This document shows positions 1 to 6,788 of a DNA stretch of 33,888 bases, in pieces (within the stretch, counting starts at the first letter, position 1; each line of letters opens with the position of its first letter). This DNA comes from Treponema sp. Lineage in GTDB: Bacteria; Spirochaetota; Spirochaetia; Treponematales; Breznakiellaceae. Location: contig JAISSH010000038.1 of NCBI GenBank assembly GCA_031273265.1, positions 1 through 33,888 of the forward strand, given 5' to 3'. The position numbers were made by a program, and so were the translations under genes. The notes under the pieces were generated by a model that had not been told where the DNA came from, searched no databases, and worked only from the letters and a program-made list of their open reading frames with translations.

Positions 1-23
1 AGAGGAGAGAAGGTAAGTGTAAA

Positions 24-46
24 TGCAGGGGCGTAACCGTCCCTGC
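24..46 (+). other. Hairpin in the leader of the first lipoprotein gene
   Basis: A six-base stem GCAGGG (25-30) pairs with CCCTGC (41-46) around a ten-base loop. It lies 21 bases upstream of the ATG at 68 and no T-run follows, so a leader structure or REP-like repeat fits better than a terminator. The window starts only 23 bases before it, so its link to an upstream gene cannot be judged. Confidence 0.35.
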
Positions 47-67
47 TAAAAATATTAAGGAGAAAAA

Positions 68-1195
68 ATGAAGATAACCAAAAAAGCGCTGGCAGTATTA
101 GTCATCATTACATTATTGATGATCGCGGGAAGCTGCGGTTCAAAACCTTCTGCGCCCAAAGTTGACGATTTGGACACCGCAATTCGGGACACATCGGATT
201 ATCTTAACAGTAAAATACCAAAGGGAAACAAGATTGTTATACTGAACATTCAGTCCAGTTCTCCCAACCTTTCGGATTACATTATTGACGAACTTATCGC
301 CAATGCTGTAAACGACAGTATTTTTTCTGTGGTAGACAGACAGCAGTTAGACGCAATCCGCGCCGAACAGAATTTTCAGTTTTCCGGCGAAGTGGACGAC
401 AACTCCGCTATGGAAATTGGTAAATTTTTCGGCGCACAGACCATTGTATCCGGCGCGGTGAGCAGTCTGGGCGATGGTTACCGTATAAGAATCCGCGCTC
501 TTGAAGTGCAGACGGCGCAGGTGCAGGGACAGTACAACAGGAACATCGCCGCAAGCCCGATAATAACCGATCTTGTTAAGAGCGGCGGCTCCACAGCGGG
601 AACAGCGACAGCGGCGGCAAGCCGACCGGCTCAGACAACGCAGACGACTCCTGCTCAGGCTTCCGCACCCGCAACGCCTGCCGCACCTGCAACTCCCGCT
701 ACTCCACCGGCACAAGTATACAAAATCGGCGATACCGGTCCCGCAGGCGGTTTGATTTTCTACGACAAGGGAAACACTTCCGGCGGTTGGCGTTATCTGG
801 AAGCCGCGCCTGTGGAAGCAGAATTTCAGGCTGTATGGAGCGTACGCGATACAGTGGTGGAAAACACACAGCCAACTATTGGAAGTGGCAGGCGAAACAC
901 TCAACTCATTGTTGAAAAATTCAGACAAACTTCCGGGGAATGGGATACTGCGGCGCAGAAAGCTGACGATCTTGTTTTTGGTGGATTTGATGATTGGTTT
1001 TTACCAAGCAAGGCTGAGTTGGATCAAATGTATGGAAACCTGAAGCGACGAAACTTGGGTGATTTCAAGAATGCTAACTATTCTTGTTCTACATTAATTG
1101 ATAGAGCTGCACAATATCAACATTTTGAATCTGGAAATATGGGTGGGGCAAGTAAAACTAATAGATGGTACGTCCGCCCTATCAGGCAGTTTTAA
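68..1195 (+). CDS. Lipoprotein with CsgG/LpoB-like domain and C-terminal Lcl (DUF1566-like) domain
   Basis: 375-residue predicted outer-surface or periplasmic lipoprotein. The signal peptide ends in a lipobox-like stretch with Cys at residue 23 (IAGSCGS). Residues about 38-175 resemble the CsgG/LpoB/curli-assembly fold: KIVILNIQ opening strand, SVVDRQQLDAIRAEQ, then GAQTIVSGAV. A low-complexity Ala/Pro/Thr linker (about 178-217) leads to a C-terminal domain with GPAGGLIFYDKG, GGWRYLEAAP and DDWFLPSKAEL, typical of the Lcl/DUF1566 domain common in Treponema surface proteins. The start is fixed by AAGGAG seven bases upstream of ATG. The last 200 bases are visibly more AT-rich than the first 800, so the end domain may have been acquired or exchanged. 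Function is unknown; binding or adhesion is inferred from domain type only. Confidence 0.8.
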   Translation: MKITKKALAVLVIITLLMIAGSCGSKPSAPKVDDLDTAIRDTSDYLNSKIPKGNKIVILNIQSSSPNLSDYIIDELIANAVNDSIFSVVDRQQLDAIRAEQNFQFSGEVDDNSAMEIGKFFGAQTIVSGAVSSLGDGYRIRIRALEVQTAQVQGQYNRNIAASPIITDLVKSGGSTAGTATAAASRPAQTTQTTPAQASAPATPAAPATPATPPAQVYKIGDTGPAGGLIFYDKGNTSGGWRYLEAAPVEAEFQAVWSVRDTVVENTQPTIGSGRRNTQLIVEKFRQTSGEWDTAAQKADDLVFGGFDDWFLPSKAELDQMYGNLKRRNLGDFKNANYSCSTLIDRAAQYQHFESGNMGGASKTNRWYVRPIRQF

Positions 1196-1211
1196 TTTCT
1201 TGATGTTTAAT

Positions 1212-1248
1212 TCCCCGCCCTTTAGGGAAAAAACTAAGGGCGCGGGGA
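1212..1248 (+). terminator. GC-rich hairpin after the lipoprotein gene
   Basis: CCCCGCCCTT pairs with AAGGGCGCGGGG around an A-rich loop, with a two-base bulge. It begins 17 bases after the stop codon and is the first of two consecutive hairpins. It lacks a T-run of its own. Confidence 0.55.
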
Positions 1249-1255
1249 TTAATTA

Positions 1256-1281
1256 AACGCTCAGTTTGAGCGTTGATTTTT
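1256..1281 (+). terminator. Rho-independent terminator
   Basis: AACGCTCA (1256-1263), loop GTT, TGAGCGTT (1267-1274), then GATTTTT. The eight-base perfect stem plus T-run is a conventional intrinsic terminator for the lipoprotein gene ending at 1195. Confidence 0.7.
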
Positions 1282-1304
1282 AATTAGTTTAGTCTGGGCA
1301 ATTA

Positions 1305-1338
1305 CACGGTGAGTTTCACCATTTTCTGAATTGACTTG
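1305..1338. repeat. 34-base dispersed repeat, copy 1
   Basis: Starts CACGGTGAGTTTCACC and ends CTGAATTGACTTG. It is identical over 34 bases to 23556-23589. It contains a small hairpin, GGTGA (1308-1312) / TCACC (1316-1320). It follows the Lcl-domain lipoprotein gene just as copy 2 follows the BspA-like gene. Both copies continue with A-G-G-C-G-G-G after one or two variable bases. Confidence 0.8.
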
Positions 1339-1350
1339 TAGGCGGGTGCG

Positions 1351-1380
1351 TTCTTTGCGCTTTTGCGCCTCTGCGTGAGA
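1351..1380. repeat. TTTGCG-type repeat, copy A
   Basis: A run of TTTGCG/CTGCGTG units (CTTTGCGCTTTTGCGCC then TCTGCGTGAGA). CGCCTCTGCGTGAGA (1366-1380) is identical to the reverse complement of a segment near 33347-33361, and the whole resembles 33531-33573. It starts about 12 bases after the 34-base repeat, so the spacer between the lipoprotein gene and aroF holds two repeat types in a row. Confidence 0.6.
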
Positions 1381-1407
1381 TCTTCTCCAGTAATTCCCCC
1401 GGCGGGC

Positions 1408-1435
1408 TTGTTGATTTTCTTCTTGTTGGTATAAT
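1408..1435 (+). promoter_or_regulatory. Candidate sigma-70 promoter for aroF-tyrA
   Basis: TTGTTG (1408-1413), 16-base spacer, perfect TATAAT (1430-1435). Transcription would start near 1442, leaving about a ten-base leader with AAGGAG before the ATG at 1453. The promoter sits directly downstream of the two repeats. Confidence 0.55.
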
Positions 1436-1452
1436 ACAGCAAGGAGTTCTCC

Positions 1453-2475
1453 ATGATAATTGCGTTGAAACCCGGCGTTAGTCAGGAAGACATAAAAAAA
1501 CTGGCGTCCGATCTTGAAAAGCTTGGCGTAAAGATAGATTATTCGCAGGGGTCGAACCAGACCGTGCTTGGGCTTGTCGGCGATACTACCGTTGTTGACG
1601 ACGAGGCGTTGAAAGCCAACCATCTTGTTGAAAAAGTGATCCGCGTACAGGAGCCGTACAAACGGGTGAATCGCATGTTTCATCCGCTTGATACTGTTCT
1701 GGATTTTCAGGCGGGCGGGTCAAAAGCGAAAATCGGCGGCGGCGTTTTCAGCGTCATCGCGGGACCATGTTCGGTGGAAAGCAGAGAACAGATTATCGAG
1801 GTCGCGTCTGCGGTGAAAAAAGCGGGAGCGGCTTTTCTGCGGGGCGGGGCGTTCAAACCGCGCACAAGCCCCTACAGTTTTCAAGGAATGGGATGCGTGG
1901 GACTCGACATTTTGCTGGAAGCAAAAAAAGAGTGCGCCCTTCCGATAGTTACCGAGCTAATGGAAATTAGCCAGCTTGAGCTGTTTGAAGATGTGGACGT
2001 GATACAAGTTGGAGCGCGTAACATGCAGAATTTCAACCTGTTGAAAGAACTTGGACGCTGTCGGAAACCTGTGCTGCTCAAACGCGGGATGGCGTCTACC
2101 ATGACGGAACTTTTAATGGCAGCCGAGTATGTCATGGCGGGCGGTAACGATAAAATTGTGTTATGTGAAAGAGGAATACGCGGGTTTGATAATTTTACGC
2201 GCAACATTTTAGACCTCGCTATTGTTCCCGCTCTCAAGAAAAAGACGCACCTTCCAGTCATTGTCGATCCGAGCCACGCTACGGGTCTTTCGTGGATGGT
2301 TCCCGCCATGTCAAAAGCCGCCATTGCCGCCGGAGCGGACGGCATAATTGTAGAAGTTCACAACGACCCGGAACACGCCCTCTGCGACGGAGAACAGTCG
2401 CTAACGCCGGCGGTCTTTTCCGGTCTAATGGACACACTGCGTAAATACGCCGCCCTTGAAGGCAAGGTGATTTAG
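1453..2475 (+). CDS. aroF: 3-deoxy-7-phosphoheptulonate (DAHP) synthase, type I-beta with N-terminal regulatory domain
   Basis: Catalyses the first shikimate-pathway step, phosphoenolpyruvate plus erythrose 4-phosphate to DAHP, in the cytosol. Residues 1-70 form the ferredoxin-like domain seen in Thermotoga-type enzymes, where it mediates feedback inhibition by aromatic amino acids. The barrel follows: AGPCSVES with metal-ligand Cys106, KPRTSPYSFQG with Lys135 and Arg137 for substrate phosphates, then LKRG and VDPSHATG. The 340-residue length fits this subfamily. ATG is preceded by AAGGAG. The stop overlaps the GTG of tyrA by one base, so the two genes are co-translated. Symbol usage varies (aroF or aroG) for this subfamily. 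Confidence 0.93.
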   Translation: MIIALKPGVSQEDIKKLASDLEKLGVKIDYSQGSNQTVLGLVGDTTVVDDEALKANHLVEKVIRVQEPYKRVNRMFHPLDTVLDFQAGGSKAKIGGGVFSVIAGPCSVESREQIIEVASAVKKAGAAFLRGGAFKPRTSPYSFQGMGCVGLDILLEAKKECALPIVTELMEISQLELFEDVDVIQVGARNMQNFNLLKELGRCRKPVLLKRGMASTMTELLMAAEYVMAGGNDKIVLCERGIRGFDNFTRNILDLAIVPALKKKTHLPVIVDPSHATGLSWMVPAMSKAAIAAGADGIIVEVHNDPEHALCDGEQSLTPAVFSGLMDTLRKYAALEGKVI

Positions 2476-3344
2476 TGAGACGCAATCTTGAGGACTGTAC
2501 TGTTGGCATAGCCGGGCTTGGGCTTATGGGCGGCGCGATAGCGCGTTCCCTGCGGAACAACTGCGGCGTTGAGCAAGAGCGGCTCTTCGCCTGCGACAAA
2601 GACAGCGAAACACTGAATGCGGCGAAAGAGGCGGGTCTTATCGCGCAAGGTTTTGAAGCGGAAAAAGCAGGCGAAATGCTAAAATCCTGCGATCTTGTTT
2701 TCCTCTGCCTGAACCCGTCAACCATAATCGGTTTTTTGGAAAAATGGGAAGGCGCTTTTAAGACCGGATGCCTTATCACCGACATAGCCGGAACTAAGGG
2801 AAGCATTGCCGCCGCCGCCGAAAAATTCCGCAAAGACGTGGATTTCATTCCCGGACATCCAATGGCGGGCGCGGAAAAAGGCGGTTTCGCAAATTCACAG
2901 CTCTGCAACTTTAACGGAAAAAATTATATTCTTACGCCTCTTTCGCGTAACAAAAGCGAAAACCTTCAGTTCCTTAAAGACCTGATTTACAAAATGGGAT
3001 TTGGTCGCATAACGGAAGTAACTCCCGGCGAACACGACCGCAAAATCGCCTTCACAAGCCAGCTCTGCCATGTAATAGCCTCGGCTCTTATCGACTGCGA
3101 AGAAGACACCGCAATCACACGTTTCGGCGGCGGCAGTTTCGAAGACCTCACACGTATCGCCATGCTGAACGCTCCCATGTGGACGGAACTTTTTATCGAA
3201 AATCGCGGCGCGCTTCTTGACCGCATCGAACAATTTGAAAAAAGCCTCGACGCCCTAAAATCGCTGATAAGCGGCGCACAAGCCGCCGAACTGGAAAAAA
3301 GACTCGAACTGGTTAGAGACCGCCGAACAGTGATGAGCATTTAA
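2475..3344 (+). CDS. tyrA: Prephenate dehydrogenase
   Basis: NAD(P)-dependent oxidative decarboxylation of prephenate to 4-hydroxyphenylpyruvate, the tyrosine branch. The N-terminal Rossmann motif GIAGLGLMGGAIARSLR starts near residue 12. Later motifs are DIAGTKG and PGHPMAGAEKGGF, the latter with the catalytic-type His, and CHVIASAL in the helical dimerisation domain. At 289 residues it is monofunctional, without a fused chorismate mutase or ACT domain. Start is GTG at 2475, overlapping the aroF stop (TAGTG). With aroF it indicates tyrosine synthesis, absent from T. pallidum. Confidence 0.92.
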   Translation: MRRNLEDCTVGIAGLGLMGGAIARSLRNNCGVEQERLFACDKDSETLNAAKEAGLIAQGFEAEKAGEMLKSCDLVFLCLNPSTIIGFLEKWEGAFKTGCLITDIAGTKGSIAAAAEKFRKDVDFIPGHPMAGAEKGGFANSQLCNFNGKNYILTPLSRNKSENLQFLKDLIYKMGFGRITEVTPGEHDRKIAFTSQLCHVIASALIDCEEDTAITRFGGGSFEDLTRIAMLNAPMWTELFIENRGALLDRIEQFEKSLDALKSLISGAQAAELEKRLELVRDRRTVMSI

Positions 3345-3347
3345 AAG

Positions 3348-3364
3348 AGTAACAGTTACTTTTT
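3348..3364. terminator. Small bidirectional terminator between convergent genes
   Basis: AGTAA (3348-3352), loop CAG, TTACT (3356-3360), flanked by AAAAG on the left and TTTT on the right, so it reads as hairpin plus T-run from both strands. It separates tyrA from the minus-strand gene ending at 3363. The stem is only five bases, so efficiency is uncertain. Confidence 0.5.
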
Positions 3365-3746
3365 ACGCTGCAATGTTAAACAGCGCGCCCGTTGCAGGAG
3401 CTGCCGGAGGATAGAAGCTTACTGCTTGGGCGGCTTTGATTTGTTTCTGGTACTGTTCAATCAGCGCGTTGATGCGTTTTTCATCGGTTTCGTTTACTGC
3501 GCCAAAATCAACGGAAGACTGTTTTTTCATTTTTGAAAGCTGTTCAATAAGAGTGTCAAGGATTTTCAATTTGGAGATATTTACACCCTGAGTACCTTCC
3601 GGCGCGGGAGTGCCGGAAACATGCTTAAAGTGCGAATAAATTACCAGACCCGGGGCAACCGGAAGGGACATCCTGCCCGCCCCAGCCGCGCTAAGAGCGT
3701 AGCCAATACTTGGGAAAGCCTGATGTGGAATAGACCCGATATTCAT
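3363..3746 (-). CDS. Unknown 127-residue protein
   Basis: I do not recognise a named family. The first 50 residues are glycine/alanine/proline-rich (PSIGYALSAAGAGRMSLPVAPG) without a clear signal peptide. Residues about 55-110 are predicted helical with heptad-like spacing (KLKILDTLIEQLSKMKKQ and KRINALIEQYQKQIKAAQ), suggesting a coiled-coil hairpin. The tail is proline/alanine-rich. Start is supported by AGGAGATT upstream of ATG. Same strand as, and 76 bases downstream of, the solute-binding-like lipoprotein, but a terminator hairpin lies between them. Likely a genus-restricted protein. Confidence 0.65.
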   Translation of the reverse strand: MNIGSIPHQAFPSIGYALSAAGAGRMSLPVAPGLVIYSHFKHVSGTPAPEGTQGVNISKLKILDTLIEQLSKMKKQSSVDFGAVNETDEKRINALIEQYQKQIKAAQAVSFYPPAAPATGALFNIAA

Positions 3747-3802
3747 TCTCGATAATCTCCTATTTAAAATATCGGAAAAAAAACAGGTTTTTTTAGGAAA
3801 AA

Positions 3803-3830
3803 AGGGAAAAAGAGATTACCGCCTAGCGGT
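3803..3830 (-). terminator. Terminator whose loop is the stop codon
   Basis: Read on the minus strand, ACCGC-TAG-GCGGT (3830-3818) is a five-base stem whose three-base loop is the TAG stop of the lipoprotein gene, followed by AATCTCTTTTTCCC. Translation termination and the terminator hairpin therefore overlap physically. Confidence 0.5.
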
Positions 3831-5055
3831 TAGTCCGCGTCCAGTCGGAAAGACGCTTTTCCAAAGGGTAAATTTCCTGCGCGTTTTCTTTGCGGGCGCG
3901 GTCGTGAAGGTAGGGCAGAACGACGCGTTCCTTAATGACAGCCCAGTTTCCGGGGAGGATTTCAGGCGGCGTGAGAAATTCGGAAGGGGGCATTCGTCCC
4001 AAAAGTTCTGGATAGAAAAGGGGGAAAATTTGCTCGGTAACGTAGCTTAACGCCGAAAAACCGCCGCAAATGCCAAAAACAGTTTCGTTAACCCTGTTCG
4101 CCTTGCTGTACTCCAGAAGCTTCCTCTGGTTTTCTGTTTGGAAAAACCACTGAACAAAAGCTTTTGCCGCCTTTTGGGATTTCCCTTTTTTCGGGATTCC
4201 AAGATATACGGCGTTTTCTGTAATGGGAATCATGTTCTGTTCCATGAGCCAGCGGAAGTCCAGATTGTTCTTGCTGTCCTCTCCAAGAGTAAAAAGACGG
4301 TCGCTTTCCATGTATGAAAAAAAGATGCGCCCGGATTGAACCAATTTTTCGGGAGGGTTGAAAAAGTATTTGAATGTAAAATCATCAACAGCCTGATTGT
4401 TGTTATTCACCTGACGCGTCCACTGTGAAATAAAGTCCATAGAACTTTCCAGCGCGACGGCGTCCCACGCGAGAGGAGTTTCTTCCCGGAATGACGCGCC
4501 GAAAAGCACGGCGGTGATAAGCAGAAAATTATCGTCCCATAACGGAGAAAATCCCATCCGCGTATACGCGCCGCGGACTTCGGCATTATAGCCGTTGGTC
4601 AGCTCTTTTATTTCGTCAAACTCTATCGTAAAAGGATTCGACATTCTCTGTTCTTTGTCTTTTTGAAAAATCATCGCGGGAATATTAAACGATACAGGAA
4701 GCAGATATTGATGGCGGTCTATTCTGCCGACGGCAAGCAGGCGCGGTGAAAAAACACTCCTTGAAAGTTTTTTCGCGCCGAACAAATTGTCAAGAGACTT
4801 GAAGTATGTCCCGGTTGAGGCATTTTTCAGCCAGCTTCCCGCGATTATATCGGGATTGAAATTCGCCTTCCCGAATTCCGCCGACGGAAAATCAACATAC
4901 CTTACCGAAACCTTGTACTGACTCTGTGAATTGTTAAAATATTCGCCGTAAAGCGCGAATTCGGGACGATCTGTCCAAAGAAACGCGGTTTTACCGCCCC
5001 CGCAGGAGAGTAACACGACAGCCGCAAAACAGACAAAACCGGTGTAAAAACGCAT
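3823..5055 (-). CDS. Extracellular solute-binding-like lipoprotein (family 1 type)
   Basis: 410-residue lipoprotein with signal peptide and lipobox VLLSC (Cys 18). The layout matches family 1 (sugar or polyamine type) ABC solute-binding proteins: an early strand with FALYGEYFNNSQSQYKVSVRYVDF, NPDIIAGSW, a central NPFTIEFDEIKEL segment, NAVYLGIPKKGKSQKAAKAFVQWFFQTENQRKLLEYSK near the C-terminal third. The last motif is the usual end-of-domain helix of these proteins. No permease or ATPase gene is adjacent, so it is an orphan receptor or uses a distant transporter. No Shine-Dalgarno precedes the ATG, and a good promoter places the start of transcription almost on the ATG (see promoter at 5061-5089). 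Confidence 0.8.
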   Translation of the reverse strand: MRFYTGFVCFAAVVLLSCGGGKTAFLWTDRPEFALYGEYFNNSQSQYKVSVRYVDFPSAEFGKANFNPDIIAGSWLKNASTGTYFKSLDNLFGAKKLSRSVFSPRLLAVGRIDRHQYLLPVSFNIPAMIFQKDKEQRMSNPFTIEFDEIKELTNGYNAEVRGAYTRMGFSPLWDDNFLLITAVLFGASFREETPLAWDAVALESSMDFISQWTRQVNNNNQAVDDFTFKYFFNPPEKLVQSGRIFFSYMESDRLFTLGEDSKNNLDFRWLMEQNMIPITENAVYLGIPKKGKSQKAAKAFVQWFFQTENQRKLLEYSKANRVNETVFGICGGFSALSYVTEQIFPLFYPELLGRMPPSEFLTPPEILPGNWAVIKERVVLPYLHDRARKENAQEIYPLEKRLSDWTRTNR

Positions 5056-5060
5056 GAAAC

Positions 5061-5089
5061 ACTATACCCTGTAGAATTAACTTTGTCAG
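5061..5089 (-). promoter_or_regulatory. Promoter of the solute-binding-like lipoprotein
   Basis: On the minus strand CTGACA (5089-5084), 17-base spacer, TATAGT (5066-5061). Seven bases downstream is 5054, that is the ATG itself (5055-5053). With no purine-rich ribosome site present, this implies a leaderless or nearly leaderless mRNA. Confidence 0.55.
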
Positions 5090-5131
5090 TCCCAAAAAAT
5101 GTTACAAAATCGCCTTTTTTCCTTAAATTGC

Positions 5132-5160
5132 TTGTCAATCCGTACAAGGAATGATAAAAT
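5132..5160 (+). promoter_or_regulatory. Promoter of the 159-residue protein gene
   Basis: TTGTCA (5132-5137), 17-base spacer, TAAAAT (5155-5160) with an extended-minus-10 TG at 5152-5153. The ATG at 5179 follows with CGGAGG as ribosome site. Confidence 0.6.
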
Positions 5161-5178
5161 AACACACGGAGGCTGTTC

Positions 5179-5658
5179 ATGGAACGTATTAAAGATCCTC
5201 ATATAGTCAGGCTTATTGAACAGATTGGCGAGCATTACCGGACAAATATTTCCAACCGGTTTATGCGTCCTGTCCTTCTACAGCTTCAAATTGACAAAAA
5301 CACGTGGGATCAAATTGAAGTTTTAACCGAAAAAATGGAGTTATTCCGCTATCACGGCTTTCATTTGGACGAATTGTACAGGCAGATTGCCGCCTGCGCC
5401 CGTTTTGTGGAGATTGCCCGCAATAAATCCACAATAAAGAGCAAAATGAGCGCTATTCCCGCCACTTCCGATAAAATTCTAAGCGATATGGCGGTAAATA
5501 ACTTTGCCTCAAATTTAAAGGTTTTTTCCGATCTTTTGAACGAGTTATATATAAGTTTAGCCGAAATGGATAAAAAAGAGGCTGGGGAACAGGGAAAACC
5601 CATTTATTCGCAAATACCTGAACTTTACAATATAGGCAGACTGCTTGTCGGTTCATAA
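5179..5658 (+). CDS. Unknown 159-residue cytosolic helical protein
   Basis: No recognised family. No signal peptide or membrane segment. The sequence is amphipathic and mostly helical: HIVRLIEQIGEHYRTNISNR at the start, DQIEVLTEKMELFRYHGFH in the middle, NNFASNLKVFSDLLNELY near the end. It is divergently transcribed from the solute-binding-like lipoprotein across a 123-base region with a promoter for each. Start supported by CGGAGG eight bases before ATG. It stands alone before the rplU promoter. Probably a spirochaete-specific conserved protein; function unknown. Confidence 0.7.
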   Translation: MERIKDPHIVRLIEQIGEHYRTNISNRFMRPVLLQLQIDKNTWDQIEVLTEKMELFRYHGFHLDELYRQIAACARFVEIARNKSTIKSKMSAIPATSDKILSDMAVNNFASNLKVFSDLLNELYISLAEMDKKEAGEQGKPIYSQIPELYNIGRLLVGS

Positions 5659-5674
5659 CATCAATTTCTGATAC

Positions 5675-5703
5675 TTGACTTTTTTTTCAATTTGGGTTAA
5701 AAA
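5675..5703 (+). promoter_or_regulatory. Candidate promoter for rplU-prp-rpmA
   Basis: TTGACT (5675-5680), 17-base spacer, TAAAAA (5698-5703). A TATAAT at 5713-5718 is also present but lacks a well-spaced minus-35 and would give a leader of only about eight bases. Confidence 0.45.
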
Positions 5704-5732
5704 TCAATACCATATAATTATTGGAGAAGGAA

Positions 5733-6041
5733 ATGTACGCGCTGGTTGAATTTAAAGGGAAACAGTATAAAGCTGAAAAAGGTTCCCTGCTTAAAGTTGA
5801 TAAAATTGACGCCGAACCCGGAACCGCCGTCAGTATTGATACGGTACTGCTTGTTTCGGGTGATCAGGTGAAAGTGGGCAGTCCATATATTGAGGGCGCG
5901 AAAGTGTCCGCAACGGTAGAGTCTCACGGGAAAGACGAGAAAATCATAGTTTTCAAGTACAAGCCGAAAAAGGACTACCGCCGTAAACAGGGGCACAGGC
6001 AGCAATACTCAATTATTAAAATTGGTGAGATTTCGGCTTAA
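5733..6041 (+). CDS. rplU: 50S ribosomal protein bL21
   Basis: 102 residues, the usual length. Begins MYALVEFKGKQYKAEKG and contains the family signature KIIVFKYKPKKDYRRKQGHRQQYSIIKI near the C-terminus, where it contacts 23S rRNA. ATG at 5733 is chosen over the in-frame TTG at 5721 because GGAGAAGG lies between them as ribosome site and L21 proteins start at this Met-Tyr/Phe. First gene of the rplU-prp-rpmA cluster conserved across bacteria. Confidence 0.96.
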   Translation: MYALVEFKGKQYKAEKGSLLKVDKIDAEPGTAVSIDTVLLVSGDQVKVGSPYIEGAKVSATVESHGKDEKIIVFKYKPKKDYRRKQGHRQQYSIIKIGEISA

Positions 6042-6048
6042 AAGTTGA

Positions 6049-6381
6049 ATGATAAAAATTGAAGCGGTTCTGGAAACAGACGGGACTTTGAGGGCGTGTA
6101 AAGCCGAAGGTCATGCTGGAGCCGGTAAAACCGGAACAGACATTGTCTGCGCCGCCGTTTCAGTCCTGATGAGGACGGCTTTAAGCGTCCTTTCCGGCAG
6201 GAAAGGAATAACAGTACGCGGCGGCGCGCCTGAGCGCGGTCAGTTGTGGCTTGAGGTTGATTATGAGGCGGAAGGAAGGGATTTCCTTTTCACCGCCGGG
6301 ATTTTTCTGATTGAGGGATTAAAATCCATAGCTCAGGAATTCCCAAAAAATTGCAGTATATCGATATTGACGGAGGATTAG
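6049..6381 (+). CDS. prp: Ribosomal-processing cysteine protease Prp (YsxB/DUF464)
   Basis: 110 residues between the L21 and L27 genes, the classic place for Prp. In Firmicutes and Fusobacteria Prp cleaves an N-terminal extension from L27. The catalytic pair is visible: His in EGHAGAG (residue 22) and Cys in TDIVCAAVS (residue 34). Start ATG is seven bases after the rplU stop; rpmA starts two bases after the prp stop, so the three are co-transcribed. The L27 encoded next has no extension to cleave, so the substrate here is unclear. Confidence 0.88.
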   Translation: MIKIEAVLETDGTLRACKAEGHAGAGKTGTDIVCAAVSVLMRTALSVLSGRKGITVRGGAPERGQLWLEVDYEAEGRDFLFTAGIFLIEGLKSIAQEFPKNCSISILTED

Positions 6382-6382
6382 C

Positions 6383-6637
6383 ATGGCACGGAAACGCGGC
6401 GGAAGCGGCGCAAAAAACGGACGGGATTCAAACCCCCAGTACCTAGGAATAAAATCATCGGACGGCTCATTTGTCAGGGCGGGAACGATTATCGCCCGTC
6501 AGCGGGGAACAAAAATCCATCCGGGAGCCAACGTAGGCTGCGGCGGCGATTTTACGCTTTTCGCCCTCGCGGACGGAAAAGTCAACTTCCACCAGCGCCG
6601 AGGACGCAAACTCGCCTCGGTAATTCAGGAAAATTAA
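6383..6637 (+). CDS. rpmA: 50S ribosomal protein bL27
   Basis: 84 residues. [22 protein letters not shown] is the mature-type N-terminus that reaches the peptidyl-transferase centre, followed by [17 protein letters not shown] and the RRGRKLASV tail. GGAGG is placed seven bases before ATG. An in-frame TGA at 6368-6370 excludes any longer N-terminus, so L27 is made without the cleavable leader known from Firmicutes. Confidence 0.96.
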   Translation: MARKRGGSGAKNGRDSNPQYLGIKSSDGSFVRAGTIIARQRGTKIHPGANVGCGGDFTLFALADGKVNFHQRRGRKLASVIQEN

Positions 6638-6686
6638 GTATTCTGTTTCAAAGATATTTTACCGCGAACTTGTACCTGCGGTACGG

Positions 6687-6755
6687 GCACGAACACTCAC
6701 GAACAAACGAAAAATGTTGTAGTATAAGTTCGTGGCGTTTGTGTTTGTTCGTGGT
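6687..6755. repeat. Inverted GTTCGTG-type repeats upstream of obg
   Basis: CACGAACAAAC (6698-6708) is a perfect inverted match to GTTTGTTCGTG (6743-6753). Each arm holds a second unit (GCACGAAC at 6688-6695; GTTCGTGG at 6728-6735), giving four GTTCGTG units, two in each orientation. It fills most of the 151-base rpmA-obg spacer and could fold as a long imperfect hairpin ending rpmA transcription, or be a dispersed repeat. Confidence 0.55.
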
Positions 6756-6788
6756 TAATTTATCAGAATAAACCTCTAACGGTTTTTT

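Noticed and set aside
1261-1683. Minus-strand reading frame covering the repeats and the start of aroF
   Set aside because: It overlaps the well-supported aroF in antisense and only exists because the 34-base repeat lacks stops in that frame.
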